A stretch of DNA of 64,000 nucleotides from Pelecanus crispus (GCF_030463565.1 NC_134675.1:11119862-11183861); one strand, 5' to 3'; shown: positions 21,463 to 31,595, counted from the stretch's first letter. Notes: generated from the letters alone by a model not told the origin. Translations and numbers: made by a program.

Positions 21463-23682
21463 ATGTGTGAATATATGATGTGGGGTTTCATTTTGATTCT
21501 AATACAACTCCCTTTGATGTGTAGCCAAAAAGACCCAGGATGGCCGTGGTCCCAAGCCCATATCCAATACACTGGAATTATGGGAACACGTGCCACCAAA
21601 GAAAATTTAAACATAGCTACTGTAGTTATGCATGGAGCTGAGGTATTCTCAAAGCACGAGTGGGGCTGGGACAGTAGATGGCTTCCACTCCTGAAAGGAA
21701 AAGCAGGAAGAAAAATCCAAGTAGGGTGTAGAATGATCAACGGATCAGCCCATGAAAAGGTCACATCCATGATAATATCCGACACTTCTGGAGACCCAAT
21801 AACAGAAAAATCTTGTGCCACTGACAAGTGGGATTGCTGGTACAATTTTACTCTGGTGGAGCCCACTGTTGTGGCTTGTATATGGCAACAATACTGTAAA
21901 GGGCCAAGGCTGTCAAAACAACACTGTACAGGGATGTCATTCCAGTTCAAAATAGACATGATTGAAAATGATGATCCTTGGAGCCATGCATTGTCACAAT
22001 ATAGTGTAAGCTTTGGAACACTACAAAACAGAAGGAATTTAAATTTATCCACTCTAGTTATACATGGAAATGAGGTATATTCCAGAGATGAGTGGAGTTG
22101 GGATGACTCTCTTCAGATGGCTAAACTTCAGGCCATCCCAGGACAGACAATACAAATTGGCTGCCGAGTGACTAATGGATCTACTTATCGTCGGCCGACC
22201 AAAATTAGAACAATCTACACTGACTCTTCCAGACTGAAAAATTATAATACCGAGTGTTACAAAATAACTGAACCCAATTCGGATTGTTGGTATAATCTCA
22301 CCTATACCAAACCTATAATTGTGTACTGTCTTTGGGGTTTCAGAGGCACTGAATTACTCTTTGAATTTATGATTGACACGAAGTCTCTGCCCCCACAAAT
22401 GTCTGGAAATGCACCGACTTGGCCTCCCATTAGTCTAACTCCTTTCATCTTCAACGCAGGCCCCTACATAATTAAAAAAACAGGTCAGCAACAAATGCTG
22501 TTTAATCCATCATACTCCCTCAAACGAGTGGAATTAGCAGTGCAGACTAATATTTCTGCAATTAAACCTACCTGCTCACCATTCCTGAATACATCTTATG
22601 CAGGATGGTCAGCATGGTTACGCAAACGGACTCCCATCTCTCCAACACAATCAAGGAGAGATGTGACCGGTGCCTTGGGAACAGGACTAGGAGTCTTAAA
22701 CAGCATAGATGCTGAAATATTTGCTAATAAATTAGCCACAGTAACCAGTGACTTAAGTGCATTGAAACACCCGTTACAATCTTCCCTTTCAGCTCTGGGA
22801 ACTAACCAATTGCTCTTATCAGACATGCTGCCTCAGTGGGGAGAGGTAAATAAGAAAGACCACCAGTTGATTGCAAATGCACTCGGCGCTGCCCAAAATA
22901 ATGTTTCTCTAGCTCTTAGTTGTATCCAAGCCCAACTGTGGATGCAATCAATAGTAGCTGCAATAATACGGGAAGGTGAGGCAGGCACCTTGCCCACTGA
23001 AATCCGAAAAGTCATTTGGGATAATGCAACTGAATTTGAGAGAAAATTCCAGTCCTGGTGGCATCCAGTTAATTTCACTTATAACCCCACTGACGGCAGA
23101 GTCACCGCTTTTGTTTTAACAATACACAATGCTTCGGTATACACCATATACCCAATCATCGCGTTAGGGTTGAATCACAATGGTACCATACTCTATCCTT
23201 TAGAGCATAGAGTATGGGCCCAACGAAATGGGAACAAATGGCAAACTGTTGATGTCAATGCATGCATTGTACGAGAACAGCAAGGATTCATTTGTGAGAG
23301 TAATACTATCAAGGCTCAAGACATTTGTCTTGACACTGAACGAAATGTTTGTCATTTTGAAATACAACCCAATGAAGCCCCTGAAACCGTACTAGTATAT
23401 ATTGGGAAAGGATGTGTTTGTATGAGAACCCTCTGTGATTTTTTATTAGTAGATGACATTATTGTAGATATGAGCAATTACTCAAATATTTGTGTTTGTA
23501 ACTTCACTAAAATTGTAGGATGTGACTTCAATTATTCAGCTCCTGTTACGTCTTATGAACTGCTACGATCTAACTATACATTGTATCAAGATTTACTACC
23601 TACTCGTATTGGAATGAATCTCACATTGGTGAGGAAACTGTTGCAACACGATGACCTGGACCAACTGCTAAAACACATCTGA
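21463..23682 (+). pseudogene. env: ERV-B env, duplicated surface domain, premature stop before the anchor
   Basis: Starts at the ATG at 21,463; the hydrophobic stretch after MMWGF is a likely signal peptide (codons 6-20). Residues 24-168 and 170-308 are two related copies of one domain, each with GCR, DCWYN and a later C-[IL]-W cysteine, and matching NLN...HG.EV and NGS blocks. A basic SRR site (codons 397-399) and a Gly/Ala-rich fusion-peptide-like stretch (401-412) mark the surface/transmembrane border. The ectodomain has many N-X-S/T sites, and no CX6CC motif. It ends at TGA 23,680-23,682. A hydrophobic anchor segment is readable downstream in another frame (23,834-23,920), so a stop and a frameshift separate ectodomain and anchor. 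As read, the product would lack its membrane anchor. Confidence 0.88.
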
Positions 23683-24057
23683 AGAAATGGACACAGAACT
23701 CTCATCAGTGTTCATCATGATGCTGAGGAGATCTACCATGTTTTGGAAAGAGTGAAGAAAGACGGAGAGAGAACACCATTGGTGGGACACCCTATTTGGA
23801 TGGTCACCAACAGCAACAGGAGTTCTATATAGGATGCTTCACCCTGTAGTTGTTTTACTAATGCTTGCTGTATCGTGTCTTATTTTAACCATTGTTTATA
23901 TTTTAAGCTTTGGATTATGATGAGAAATTTGTCTCATCTAGTATCCCCACAAGATATGTGTATACTCGACGATCCTCATTACCAAAAACATATGTGATGC
24001 ACCCAACACATTGCAAATATCGTGAAGCTTGAGTGACTATAGTCACGAGGTGGATTA
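23683..24057 (+). other. Decayed env tail and pre-LTR region of ERV-B
   Basis: Holds the remains of the transmembrane subunit: membrane-proximal sequence in the env frame, then a shift near 23,770-23,790 to frame +2, where a hydrophobic helix of about 25 residues (VVVLLMLAV...) ends at TGA about 23,920. The final bases before the LTR (GAGGTGGATTA) are the best, weak, polypurine-tract candidate. Confidence 0.65.
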
Positions 24058-25083
24058 TGTGGAGTAATTGCTGGAGGTGACTTAGACATTAGACTTAGAT
24101 TTACGATTTCAAGAAAGGCACAGCACTGAAGAAGCTTTCCGGGTGGAATGCAGCTAGATGCAAGGAATCTATCCCACAGGAAGTTCCCTAAGCCTGCAAC
24201 CTTGGATGTCGGCAACATCAGGGGAGCCTGGTGCGCTGACTCTAAGGAGAGTTGTCCAGAGGAAGGAGTGGTGTGGAGATACCACGGCCCAGCTCTGAGA
24301 TAAGGAACTCAGAAGAGCACCATGGCACTGATAAGCTGCATAATTGATGCCCTGAGCCAACAAGCTGTCATGATTTTGACAAAATGCTCTCCTTTTCGTA
24401 AATTTTGCTCATTATAATGTCATTATAATACTAGAACACACTCCCATCTCAAAACCTACCCGCCTCCAAGGTGAGACCACTCCTCACTGAGCCTGCGCTC
24501 TGAATTTTTCTGAGCATGTACCTTTAAAACAAAGCGAGAAAGTTTTACACCAATCGTAACAAAAGTATGTATGACTAGAGTCCCTCAAGCTCCACCTGAA
24601 AGGTAAAAGTACTATAAATTGGCCTAAGAGAGAGGGGATGTTAGGGAAGATACCATCGTGTACTACTCTGACCTCTGGGATCAGTCGACGGGCTGAGCCT
24701 CTCTTCCCCCTAATCGGGACACCTTTGGGTAAGAATCTAACAGTTCGTTATACCAAGTGCACACCCCCCCCCATCATCGTGCGAAACTTAGAAACCTCTA
24801 TAGAGTCACTTTTAGGTCCTTTGATGCATCTGTGTTATCCAAAGCTTTGGTATTTGCATGTGCCTTGAAGTCAGTGAAATTATCACCAGTAATCCAAAGA
24901 ACCTGTGTGTCTGTTGCTTTAATAAATTTCTTTGATTTATTGGTCTAGCGTGATAGTGGTCACTGAATGCGACCAGAAACTTTAAGTGTGGCCGTGATAG
25001 TTCATGCAGCACGACTAGATGAAAGGTGCCTACGTTATTTGTGAATCCGTAATCGTGATAGTTCAGTGCACTGAACGCGACCG
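24058..25083 (+). repeat. 3' LTR of ERV-B, truncated
   Basis: Colinear with the 5' LTR from its first base to the equivalent of 16,610, then stops; the last 51 bases are absent. Joined directly to ERV-A2 LTR sequence. AATAAA and TATA boxes are kept. Confidence 0.9.
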
Positions 25084-25361
25084 CACCACGCAGCCGCTCG
25101 CTCACTCCCCCCTACCCCGATGGGATGGGGGAGAGAACCAGAGGAGTAAGAGTGGAAGAAAAAAAAAAAACCACTCCTGGGTTGAGATAAAAACAGTTTA
25201 AGAATTGAAATAAGGTAAAATGATAATAATATAATAATGATAATAATAATAACAATATATAAAGCAAGTGATGCACAATGCAATTTCTCACCATCAGCCA
25301 ACCGATACCCAGACAGTTCCCGAGCAGCGATCGCTGCTCCCCAGCCAACCCCCCCCAGTTT
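25084..25361 (-). repeat. Truncated 3' LTR of ERV-A2
   Basis: Corresponds to the R-U5 side and microsatellite part of family A, from CACCACGCAGCCG to CCCCCCAGTTT, just before the TATA box. Both ends are broken: the left abuts ERV-B, the right abuts RNase H sequence at 25,362. Confidence 0.88.
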
Positions 25362-27251
25362 CAGCTGGATGGCTTTCACCTCTGCAAACTGACTCGACTC
25401 CCCTTCTCCTTCAGCACTTTCTGCGACTTGTCCTATAGGACTCCATACAGCAGCTTTCCACCTCCAATGCTTTCCCACAAGACGACAGGACCCATCAGTG
25501 AACAGGGCATATTGCTTCTCATTTTCTGGCAATTTATTATACAGTGGGGCCTCTTCAGCACGTGTCACCTCCTCCTCTGGTGATATTCTGAAGTTTTTCC
25601 CTTCTAGCCAGTCCATGATCACTTCCAAGATTCCTGGGCGACTGGGGTTTCTTATTCGAGCCCGTTGTGTGATCAATGCAACCCACTTACTCCACGTAGC
25701 ATCAGTTGCATGATGTGTAGAGGGGACCCTCCCTTTGAACATCCAGCCCAGCACTGGCAGTCAGGGTGCAAGCAGGAGCTGGGCTTCATGACCAACCACT
25801 TCTGAAGCAGCTAGAAAGCCTTCATATGCTGCCAATATCTCTTTCTCAGTTGGAAGACAGCGGGCTTCGGATCCTCTGTATCCCCGACTCCAAAACCCTA
25901 GGGGTCGACCTCAAGTCTCCCCTGGTACTTTCTGCCAGAGGCTCCAGGTAGGGCCATTCTCCCCGGCTGCGGTGTAGGGCACATTTTTAATATCCTGCCC
26001 TGTCCGGACTGGCCCAAGGGCTACTGCATGAACTATCTCCCGTTTAATTTGTTCAAAGGCTTGTTGTTGCTCAGGGCCCCATTTGAATTCGTTCTTCTTC
26101 TGGGTCACTTGGTAGAGAGGGCTTATGATCTGACTGTAATTTGGAATATGCATTCTCCAAAAACCCACAACGCCTAAGAAAGCTTGTGTTGCCTTTTTGC
26201 TATTTGGTGGGGACATAGCTGTTATTTTGTTGATCACATCCATTGGGATCGGACGACGTCCATCTTGCCATTTTATTCCTTAAAACTGGATCTCCTGTGC
26301 AGGTCCCTTGACCTTACTCTGTTTTATGGCAAAACCAGCCTTCAGAAGGATTTGGACTATTTTCTTTCCCTTCTCAAAAACGTCTTCTGCTGTGTTGCCC
26401 CACACAATGATGTCATCAATGTACTGCAGATGTTCTGGAGCTTCACCCTGTTCCAGTGCCATCTGGGTCAGTCCATGGCAAATGGTGGGGCTGTGCTTCC
26501 ACCCCTGGGGCAGTCGGTTCCAGGTGTACTGAACACCCCTCCAGGTAAAAGCAAACTGGGGCCTGCACTCTGCTGCCAAAGGGATGGAGAAAAATGCATT
26601 AGCAATGTCACTTGTGGCATACCACTTGGCTGCCTTTGACTCCAGTTCATATTGAAGTTCTAGCATGTCTGGCACGGCAGCACTCAGCGGCGGTGTAACT
26701 TCGTTCAGGCCACGATAGTCCACTGTTAGTCTCCACTCCCCATTAGACTTTCGCACTGGCCATATGGGACTGTTAAAGGGTGAGCGAGTCTTGCTGATCA
26801 CTCCCTGGCTCTCCAGTCGACGAATCAGGTTATGGATGGGAATCAGGGAGTCTCGGTTGGTGCGATATTGCTGCCGGTGCACTGTTGTGGTAGCGATTGG
26901 CACCTGTTGTTCCTCAACCTTCAGCAACCCTACAATCGAAGGGTCCTCCGAGAGACCGGGCAAGGTGGACAACTGTTTAATTTCCTCCGTCTCCAAGGCA
27001 GCTATACCAAAAGCCCACCGGTACCCTTTTGGGTCCTTGAAATACCCTCTCCTGAGGTAGTCTATGCCAAGGATGCACGGAGCGTCTGGGCCAGTCACAA
27101 TGGGGTGCTTCTGCCACTCATTCCTGGTTAGGCTCACTTCAGCTTCCAGTACAGTTAGCTGTTGGGATCCCCCTGTCACTCCAGACATACAGATGGGTTC
27201 TGCCCCTCTATAATTTGATGGCATTAGGGTACACTGTGCACCAGTGTCCAC
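25362..27251 (-). pseudogene. pol: ERV-A2 pro-pol, protease to RNase H, several stops
   Basis: One minus frame. Protease active site is VDTGAQC at 27,233-27,251, with ILGIDYL later. RT follows: SPIWPVRKSNGEWRLTVDYR, first Asp in ATSDIANAFF, RLPQGWKHSPT, and YIDDI. Then thumb/connection and RNase H with FTDGS and AEVKA, cut after AIQL where the LTR begins. In-frame stops: TAA 26,280-26,282 (Leu codon in ERV-A3), TGA 25,911-25,913 (same site as the ERV-A1 TGA), and one TGA near 25,760. The RT palm itself, protease to YIDD, is an uninterrupted 323-codon frame. Integrase is deleted. Confidence 0.9.
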
Positions 27252-27356
27252 CAGAGCCTTCTACTCCTGTGGGTCTGACGTTCCAGGCCATCGAATCCAC
27301 ACAGTCCACTAAACCCGATTGTCCCTTTCCTCCACCTGGCTGGAGGCAGGGTCCCT

Positions 27357-29347
27357 CTAGTCCTGGTCATAGAATTCGTTGTTCACTTCCTGTAAATGTG
27401 AATCAAAAGTCCCTTGATTAAGATCGGAAGTAAACTTAGCCCTCTTACTCTGTCTGGGGAACTGCTCACTGGAAACTGGAGCTGCAATTTTCCTGGGAGA
27501 ACTGCCTTTTGTAATAGTTTTTCCTTGCAACTCATACACCCGTGCCTCTAGGGTCGAGGTGGGTTTTCCATCCCACTTCCTCATGTCCTCTCCATAATCA
27601 CGCAGGTAAAACCACACGGTGCCCCGTGGTGTGTACCCTCTCCATCCTCTCTCTTGAGCATAAGGACGTTGACTCCTAATGGCTGAGACACTGGTCCGTA
27701 CAGGTGGGGAGTAGGACAGATCCTCTCTGAGTTGCTGGAACTCTCGGCACAGTTTTTCAGACAGTTTTTCCACAGCCGAGACACAGGCCCGTAGGGAGGA
27801 AGAGATACTTTCCTCATATTCCCGGAGTCAGCCAGCCACTTCATCCACCGTTGGTGCCTCGTCATCTTTCCAGGCCAGTATTGCCAACGAGTTGGAATAT
27901 GATGCTGGTGCGCTCCGTACCACCTTCCGCCACATGGGTCGTGTGCACCTCACTTCATCTGGGTCTTTGGGTAACTGCTCATTGTTCAGGCCACTATAAA
28001 TCACCTCCAGCACACCTAATTCCCTCAGGTACTGGATACCTTTCTCTACGGTGGTCCATTTGCCTGGGCGATATATAACATCTTCCTTGAAGGGATACCT
28101 TTCCTTCACACTTGACAGAAGTCGCCTCCAGAGGCTGAGCGTTTTTGCCCCTTTTCCAGTTGTTTGTCAATGCCCCCTTCCCTGGAAAGGGATCCCAGCT
28201 GCTTGGCTTCCTTACCCTCTAAATCCAGGCTACTGGCCCCGTTATCCCAGCATCGGAGCAGCCAGGTGATGATGTGCTCGCCTGGATGACGACCGAAATC
28301 TTTTCGCATATCTCGCAGCTCACTCAGGGATAGGGATCGGGTGGTTACCATCTCATTTATGGGTTCTTCCTCCTCTGTTTCTCGTGATGGCCCTGATTCA
28401 TCTTCATCCCTTACTAAACGAGCCGATTTTCTCCTGTTTTTTTTCTTCTGTATAGGGGCAACTGATACCGGCGCAGGTTGATTCTCTGGTTTAGCCACGG
28501 TGCCTGTCACTGGGGTTGGAGTGGCTGCAGTACCTGTGGTGGGGGGTTGAGTAGCCGCAGTGTCTGTAGCTGTGGTTGGAGTAGCCGCAGTGCCCGTGGC
28601 TGTGGTTGGAGTAGCCGCAGTGCCTGTTGTTTTGTCTTCAGATCCAGAGACCCTCTCTTTCCCTTGACGGTACTGAATAGTGTTGAACAGGGCTCTATAA
28701 GCATGGGCCAGTCCCCAGCATGTTGCAATGAGTTGTGTCTCTCTGGAGTTGCCAGGGTGACAACATGCTCTTTCCAAATACTTTACTAGTTCTTCAGGAT
28801 TCTGCACTTGTTCAGGGGTGAAGTTCCAAAACATGGGAGGTGCCCACTGCCCTAGGTACTTGCCCATACTATCCCACACACCCTGCCACTCATAACTCTC
28901 CAGCCTTGGGGCAGATCTCTGGATGATATTCTTAAATTGCTTACTAACCTTTGTCAAAACCAAAACAATATTCCCAAGAAGTATCAGTAGAAGTATCTTA
29001 ACTGCCCAGGGATGTTCAAAATACTGAAAACTTTCTGTAATGAGGGAGGAAACATTATAGAAGAAGGTAGTGAAGGTGCCATTCTGTATTTCCTCCACAA
29101 CAAACGTCTCCGAGGAAAAGATATAATTGCTAACACTCTCCATGAGGTGGTACCCGAAGTACAGTGAGGACTTGTGTATGAAACCCAGATACAAAACAAT
29201 GCTCAAGGTCAGGATTTTGATAAGGAACCTCCCAAGCAAAACATCCTTAATCACTGCAGAGCATAGCACAATGCACAGACCAACACCAAGCTTTAACATG
29301 CACAGCCAAGAAAAGAACATGGTACAGATCAGATGAACTAATATCAT
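27357..29347 (-). pseudogene. gag: ERV-A2 gag with hydrophobic N-terminus
   Basis: Start chosen at the ATG at 29,347, 67 bases after the primer site. Codons 2-33, 42-57 and 115-132 are strongly hydrophobic, and two N-X-S/T sites (codons 89 and 98) lie between the second and third, which would suit a membrane protein with a lumenal loop. A Thr/Ala/Pro decapeptide repeat follows, then a basic KKKNRRK stretch, then a capsid-like part with RKDFGRHPGE and TWLLRCWDNG. The frame breaks near 28,146 (one base) and by TGA at 27,828-27,830 (CGA to TGA type), then runs to TAG at 27,357-27,359. About 660 codons in all. No CCHC zinc knuckle. Assigned as gag by position and capsid-like part; the N-terminus resembles no Gag I know. 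Confidence 0.8.
28497..28626 (-). repeat. 30-bp coding minisatellite in ERV-A2 gag
   Basis: Four to five units of 30 bp encode a 10-residue Thr/Ala/Pro repeat (GTAATPTTAT and variants DTAATQPPTT, GTAATPTPVT). It links the hydrophobic N-terminal part to the basic and capsid-like parts. Confidence 0.85.
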
Positions 29348-29414
29348 GACCAGCAACTGTTAACAGATTCCTTAATACACTCTAGTTAATCTGTTATTAT
29401 CTCAAACCCTTTGA

Positions 29415-29432
29415 GCCCCACGTTGGGCGCCA
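29415..29432 (-). other. Primer-binding site of ERV-A2, tRNA-Lys type
   Basis: Minus strand reads TGGCGCCCAACGTGGGGC, eight bases from the LTR edge. This is the standard 18-base complement of the tRNA-Lys(1,2) 3' end used by several class II retroviruses. Confidence 0.88.
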
Positions 29433-29440
29433 AAAAAGAC

Positions 29441-30008
29441 TGTCATGGTTCAACCCCAGCCAGCAACTAAGCACCACGCAGCCGCTCGCTCACTCCCCCC
29501 TACCCTGATGGGATGGGGGAGAGAATCGTAGGAGTAAGATTGGAAGAAAAAAAAAACCACTCCTGGGTTGAGATAAGAACAGTTTAAGAATTGAAATAAG
29601 GTAAAATGATAATAATATAATAATGATAATAATAATAATAATATACAAAGCAAGTGATGCACAATGCAATTGCTCACCACCCGCCAACCGATACCCAGAC
29701 AGTTCCCGAGCAGCAATCGCTCCCCCCGGCCAACTCCCTCCAGCTTATATACTGAGCATGACATCATATGGTATGGAATAGCCCTTTGGTCAGTTTGGAT
29801 CAACTATTCTGGCTGTGCCCCCTCCCAGTTCCTTGTGTACCTGGCAGAGCATGGGAAGCTGAAAAGTCCTTGACTAACATAAGCAGTACTTAGCAACAGC
29901 TAAAAACATCAGTGTGTTATCAACATTCTTCTCCTACTAAATCCAAACCACAGCACTGTGCCTGCTACTAGGAAGAAAATTAACTCTATTCCAGCTGAAA
30001 CCAGGACA
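29441..30008 (-). repeat. 5' LTR of ERV-A2
   Basis: 568 bp. TGTCCTGG at 30,008 to CATGACA at 29,441 on the minus strand. The CRE-like palindrome found in other family-A LTRs reads TGACATCA here (about 29,758-29,765), a CpG loss. Confidence 0.92.
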
Positions 30009-31443
30009 ATCCCTCTGCAAGGCCTCTTGTCCTTCAAGAGAGTCAGCAGCACTTCCCAGTTTAGTATCGTCAGCAAACTTGCTAATGGTGCATTCAACTC
30101 CTGCATCCAGATCATTGATAAAAATATTGAGCAGAACTGGCTCTAGATTTGAGCCCTGAGGAACACCACTGGTGACCAGTTGCCAGCCAGATGTAGCCCC
30201 ATTCACTACACATCTTTGAGCTCTGCCCTTCAGCCAGTTCTTCACCCAGTGTACCATGAACCTGCTCATCTCACGATTGGACAACTTGTCCAGAAGGATA
30301 CTGTGAGGGACAGTATCAAAAGCCTTACTAAAATGACCAATGCCTGGGAAATTGAAATCTCCCATAAGGACAAGGGCTACTGATCTAGAGATTTCTCCTA
30401 ATTGCCTATAGAATAACTCATCAGTACTAACATCCTGGCTGGGCGATCGGTAGCAGACACCCACTACAACATCTCCTTTGTTTTCCATCCCCCTAATCCT
30501 CACCCAGAGGCTCTCAACCACACAGCTCTAACCTCTCCCTTACATATAGTACAGCTCCTCCACCTCGCCTGCCCTGCCTGTCCCTCCTGAACAACCTGTA
30601 GCCCCCCATCCCAGCATTCCAGTCATGGGACATTTCACCAAGTCTCACTAATACCAAAGACATCATAGCTCTGGGAACTGACCAACGCTTCCAGTTCATC
30701 CTGTTTGTTTCTCATACTGTGTGCATTGGTGTACAAGCATTTCTGATGTATTCCTAAACCCTCAGTGCTCCCTGGAGCAGCATAAATGCTCCCATTAGCA
30801 TTGCCACCCTCAGGCGGTGCCATGCCAACCCTTAGCTTACCTTCAGCTCTTCTGATGGTATCCCCTTCCCCCATCAATCCTAGTTTAAAGCCCTCTCAAT
30901 CAGTCATGCCAGTTTACAAGCAAAGTGTTTCCCCCATCAGGACAGGTGGATCCCATCAGGCCCCCAGATGTCTCTCCCAGTCCCCACGTTTTAGGCTGTT
31001 TTGCCTGGGGCTCAGTGTACCTGTGTGATTGCGCTGTGCATCCCTCTGAGCTCTTTCGGGGCTGCAGGCACTGCTTCATGGGCACTTTCTGCTCACCTCT
31101 ATGTGCACTGGGCCTGCGCTTTTGGGTGGCTGCAGGCCCCTCTGGTCTCTCTCCCTGGTTTCGTTGAACTTCTCCGCACTTGGATGTGTGCCTTTCCCCA
31201 GCTGGCATCGCAGCCAGGCTTTTTCCCTGGGTGTGCACCTTCCCTTCCAGGCTGACTGTGTCCAGCAGTCTCAGGTTGCCTGTGGCACCCACCTCCCCAG
31301 GGAGCAGCTTGCCAGGGGACCCAGCACCCCGCCCGCCCTGCTACCCCGATTCCCTGGGCAGCCTCCTGAGCATCTGCACATGCTGCTGAGGGGGCTAGGA
31401 GGCCGGTCCCGGCTGCAGCCCCCGCATGTCTGTGCCATGGCAC
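30009..31443 (-). mobile_element. CR1 LINE, minus strand, with internal deletion
   Basis: From the right: a GC-rich region probably belonging to the CR1 5' untranslated/ORF1-end sequence (31,443-30,900, right limit uncertain), then the ORF2 endonuclease start (CLYTNAHSMRNKQDELEAL, DVFGISETW, GYRLFRRDRQGRRGGG), then [10 protein letters not shown] and MGDFNFP, and directly after it [13 protein letters not shown] of reverse transcriptase followed by VPQGS and KFADDTKLG. About the whole endonuclease C-terminus and RT fingers are missing at a junction near 30,338. Frames break near 30,515 and 30,640. Ends at the LTR of ERV-A2. Confidence 0.85.
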
Positions 31444-31595
31444 GGCATCCCGTCCTTCCCGCCCACCATTTTCTCTATTCTCAGGTGAGGTGAAGTGAGG
31501 AGCCGTGAGGCAAAGCAGTGGGCAGCTGCCTCTATCCCCCTCCCCTTCTCAGATGCCCTTTGCTGCCACTGCTGCACGGTTATTATTATAGTATA

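Larger units (their letters stand above)
15586..25083 (+). mobile_element. Endogenous provirus ERV-B (gag-pro-pol-env)
   Basis: Plus-strand provirus of about 9.5 kb inserted in CR1. It has a 1,076-bp 5' LTR, a tRNA-Ser-like primer site, gag, a -1 frameshift signal, pro-pol, env, and a 3' LTR missing its last 51 bases. Left flank AGTGGT would be half of a 6-bp duplication; the right half was lost with the LTR end. LTRs differ at about nine of 1,025 positions by eye, so insertion is fairly recent on a genome scale. Each coding region has one or two stops or single-base shifts. I cannot assign it firmly to a retroviral class: the 6-bp duplication on the related solo LTR and the slippery site fit class II, the primer type does not. 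Confidence 0.93.
25084..30008 (-). mobile_element. Endogenous provirus ERV-A2 (family A, rearranged)
   Basis: Minus-strand provirus. Order: 5' LTR (29,441-30,008), tRNA-Lys primer site, leader, gag, protease, reverse transcriptase, part of RNase H, then an abrupt join to the middle of a 3' LTR (25,084-25,361) that also lacks its outer 31 bases. Integrase, the 3' noncoding region and the LTR promoter part are deleted. Several in-frame stops. No target duplication can be read because the left end is lost against ERV-B. Confidence 0.92.
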
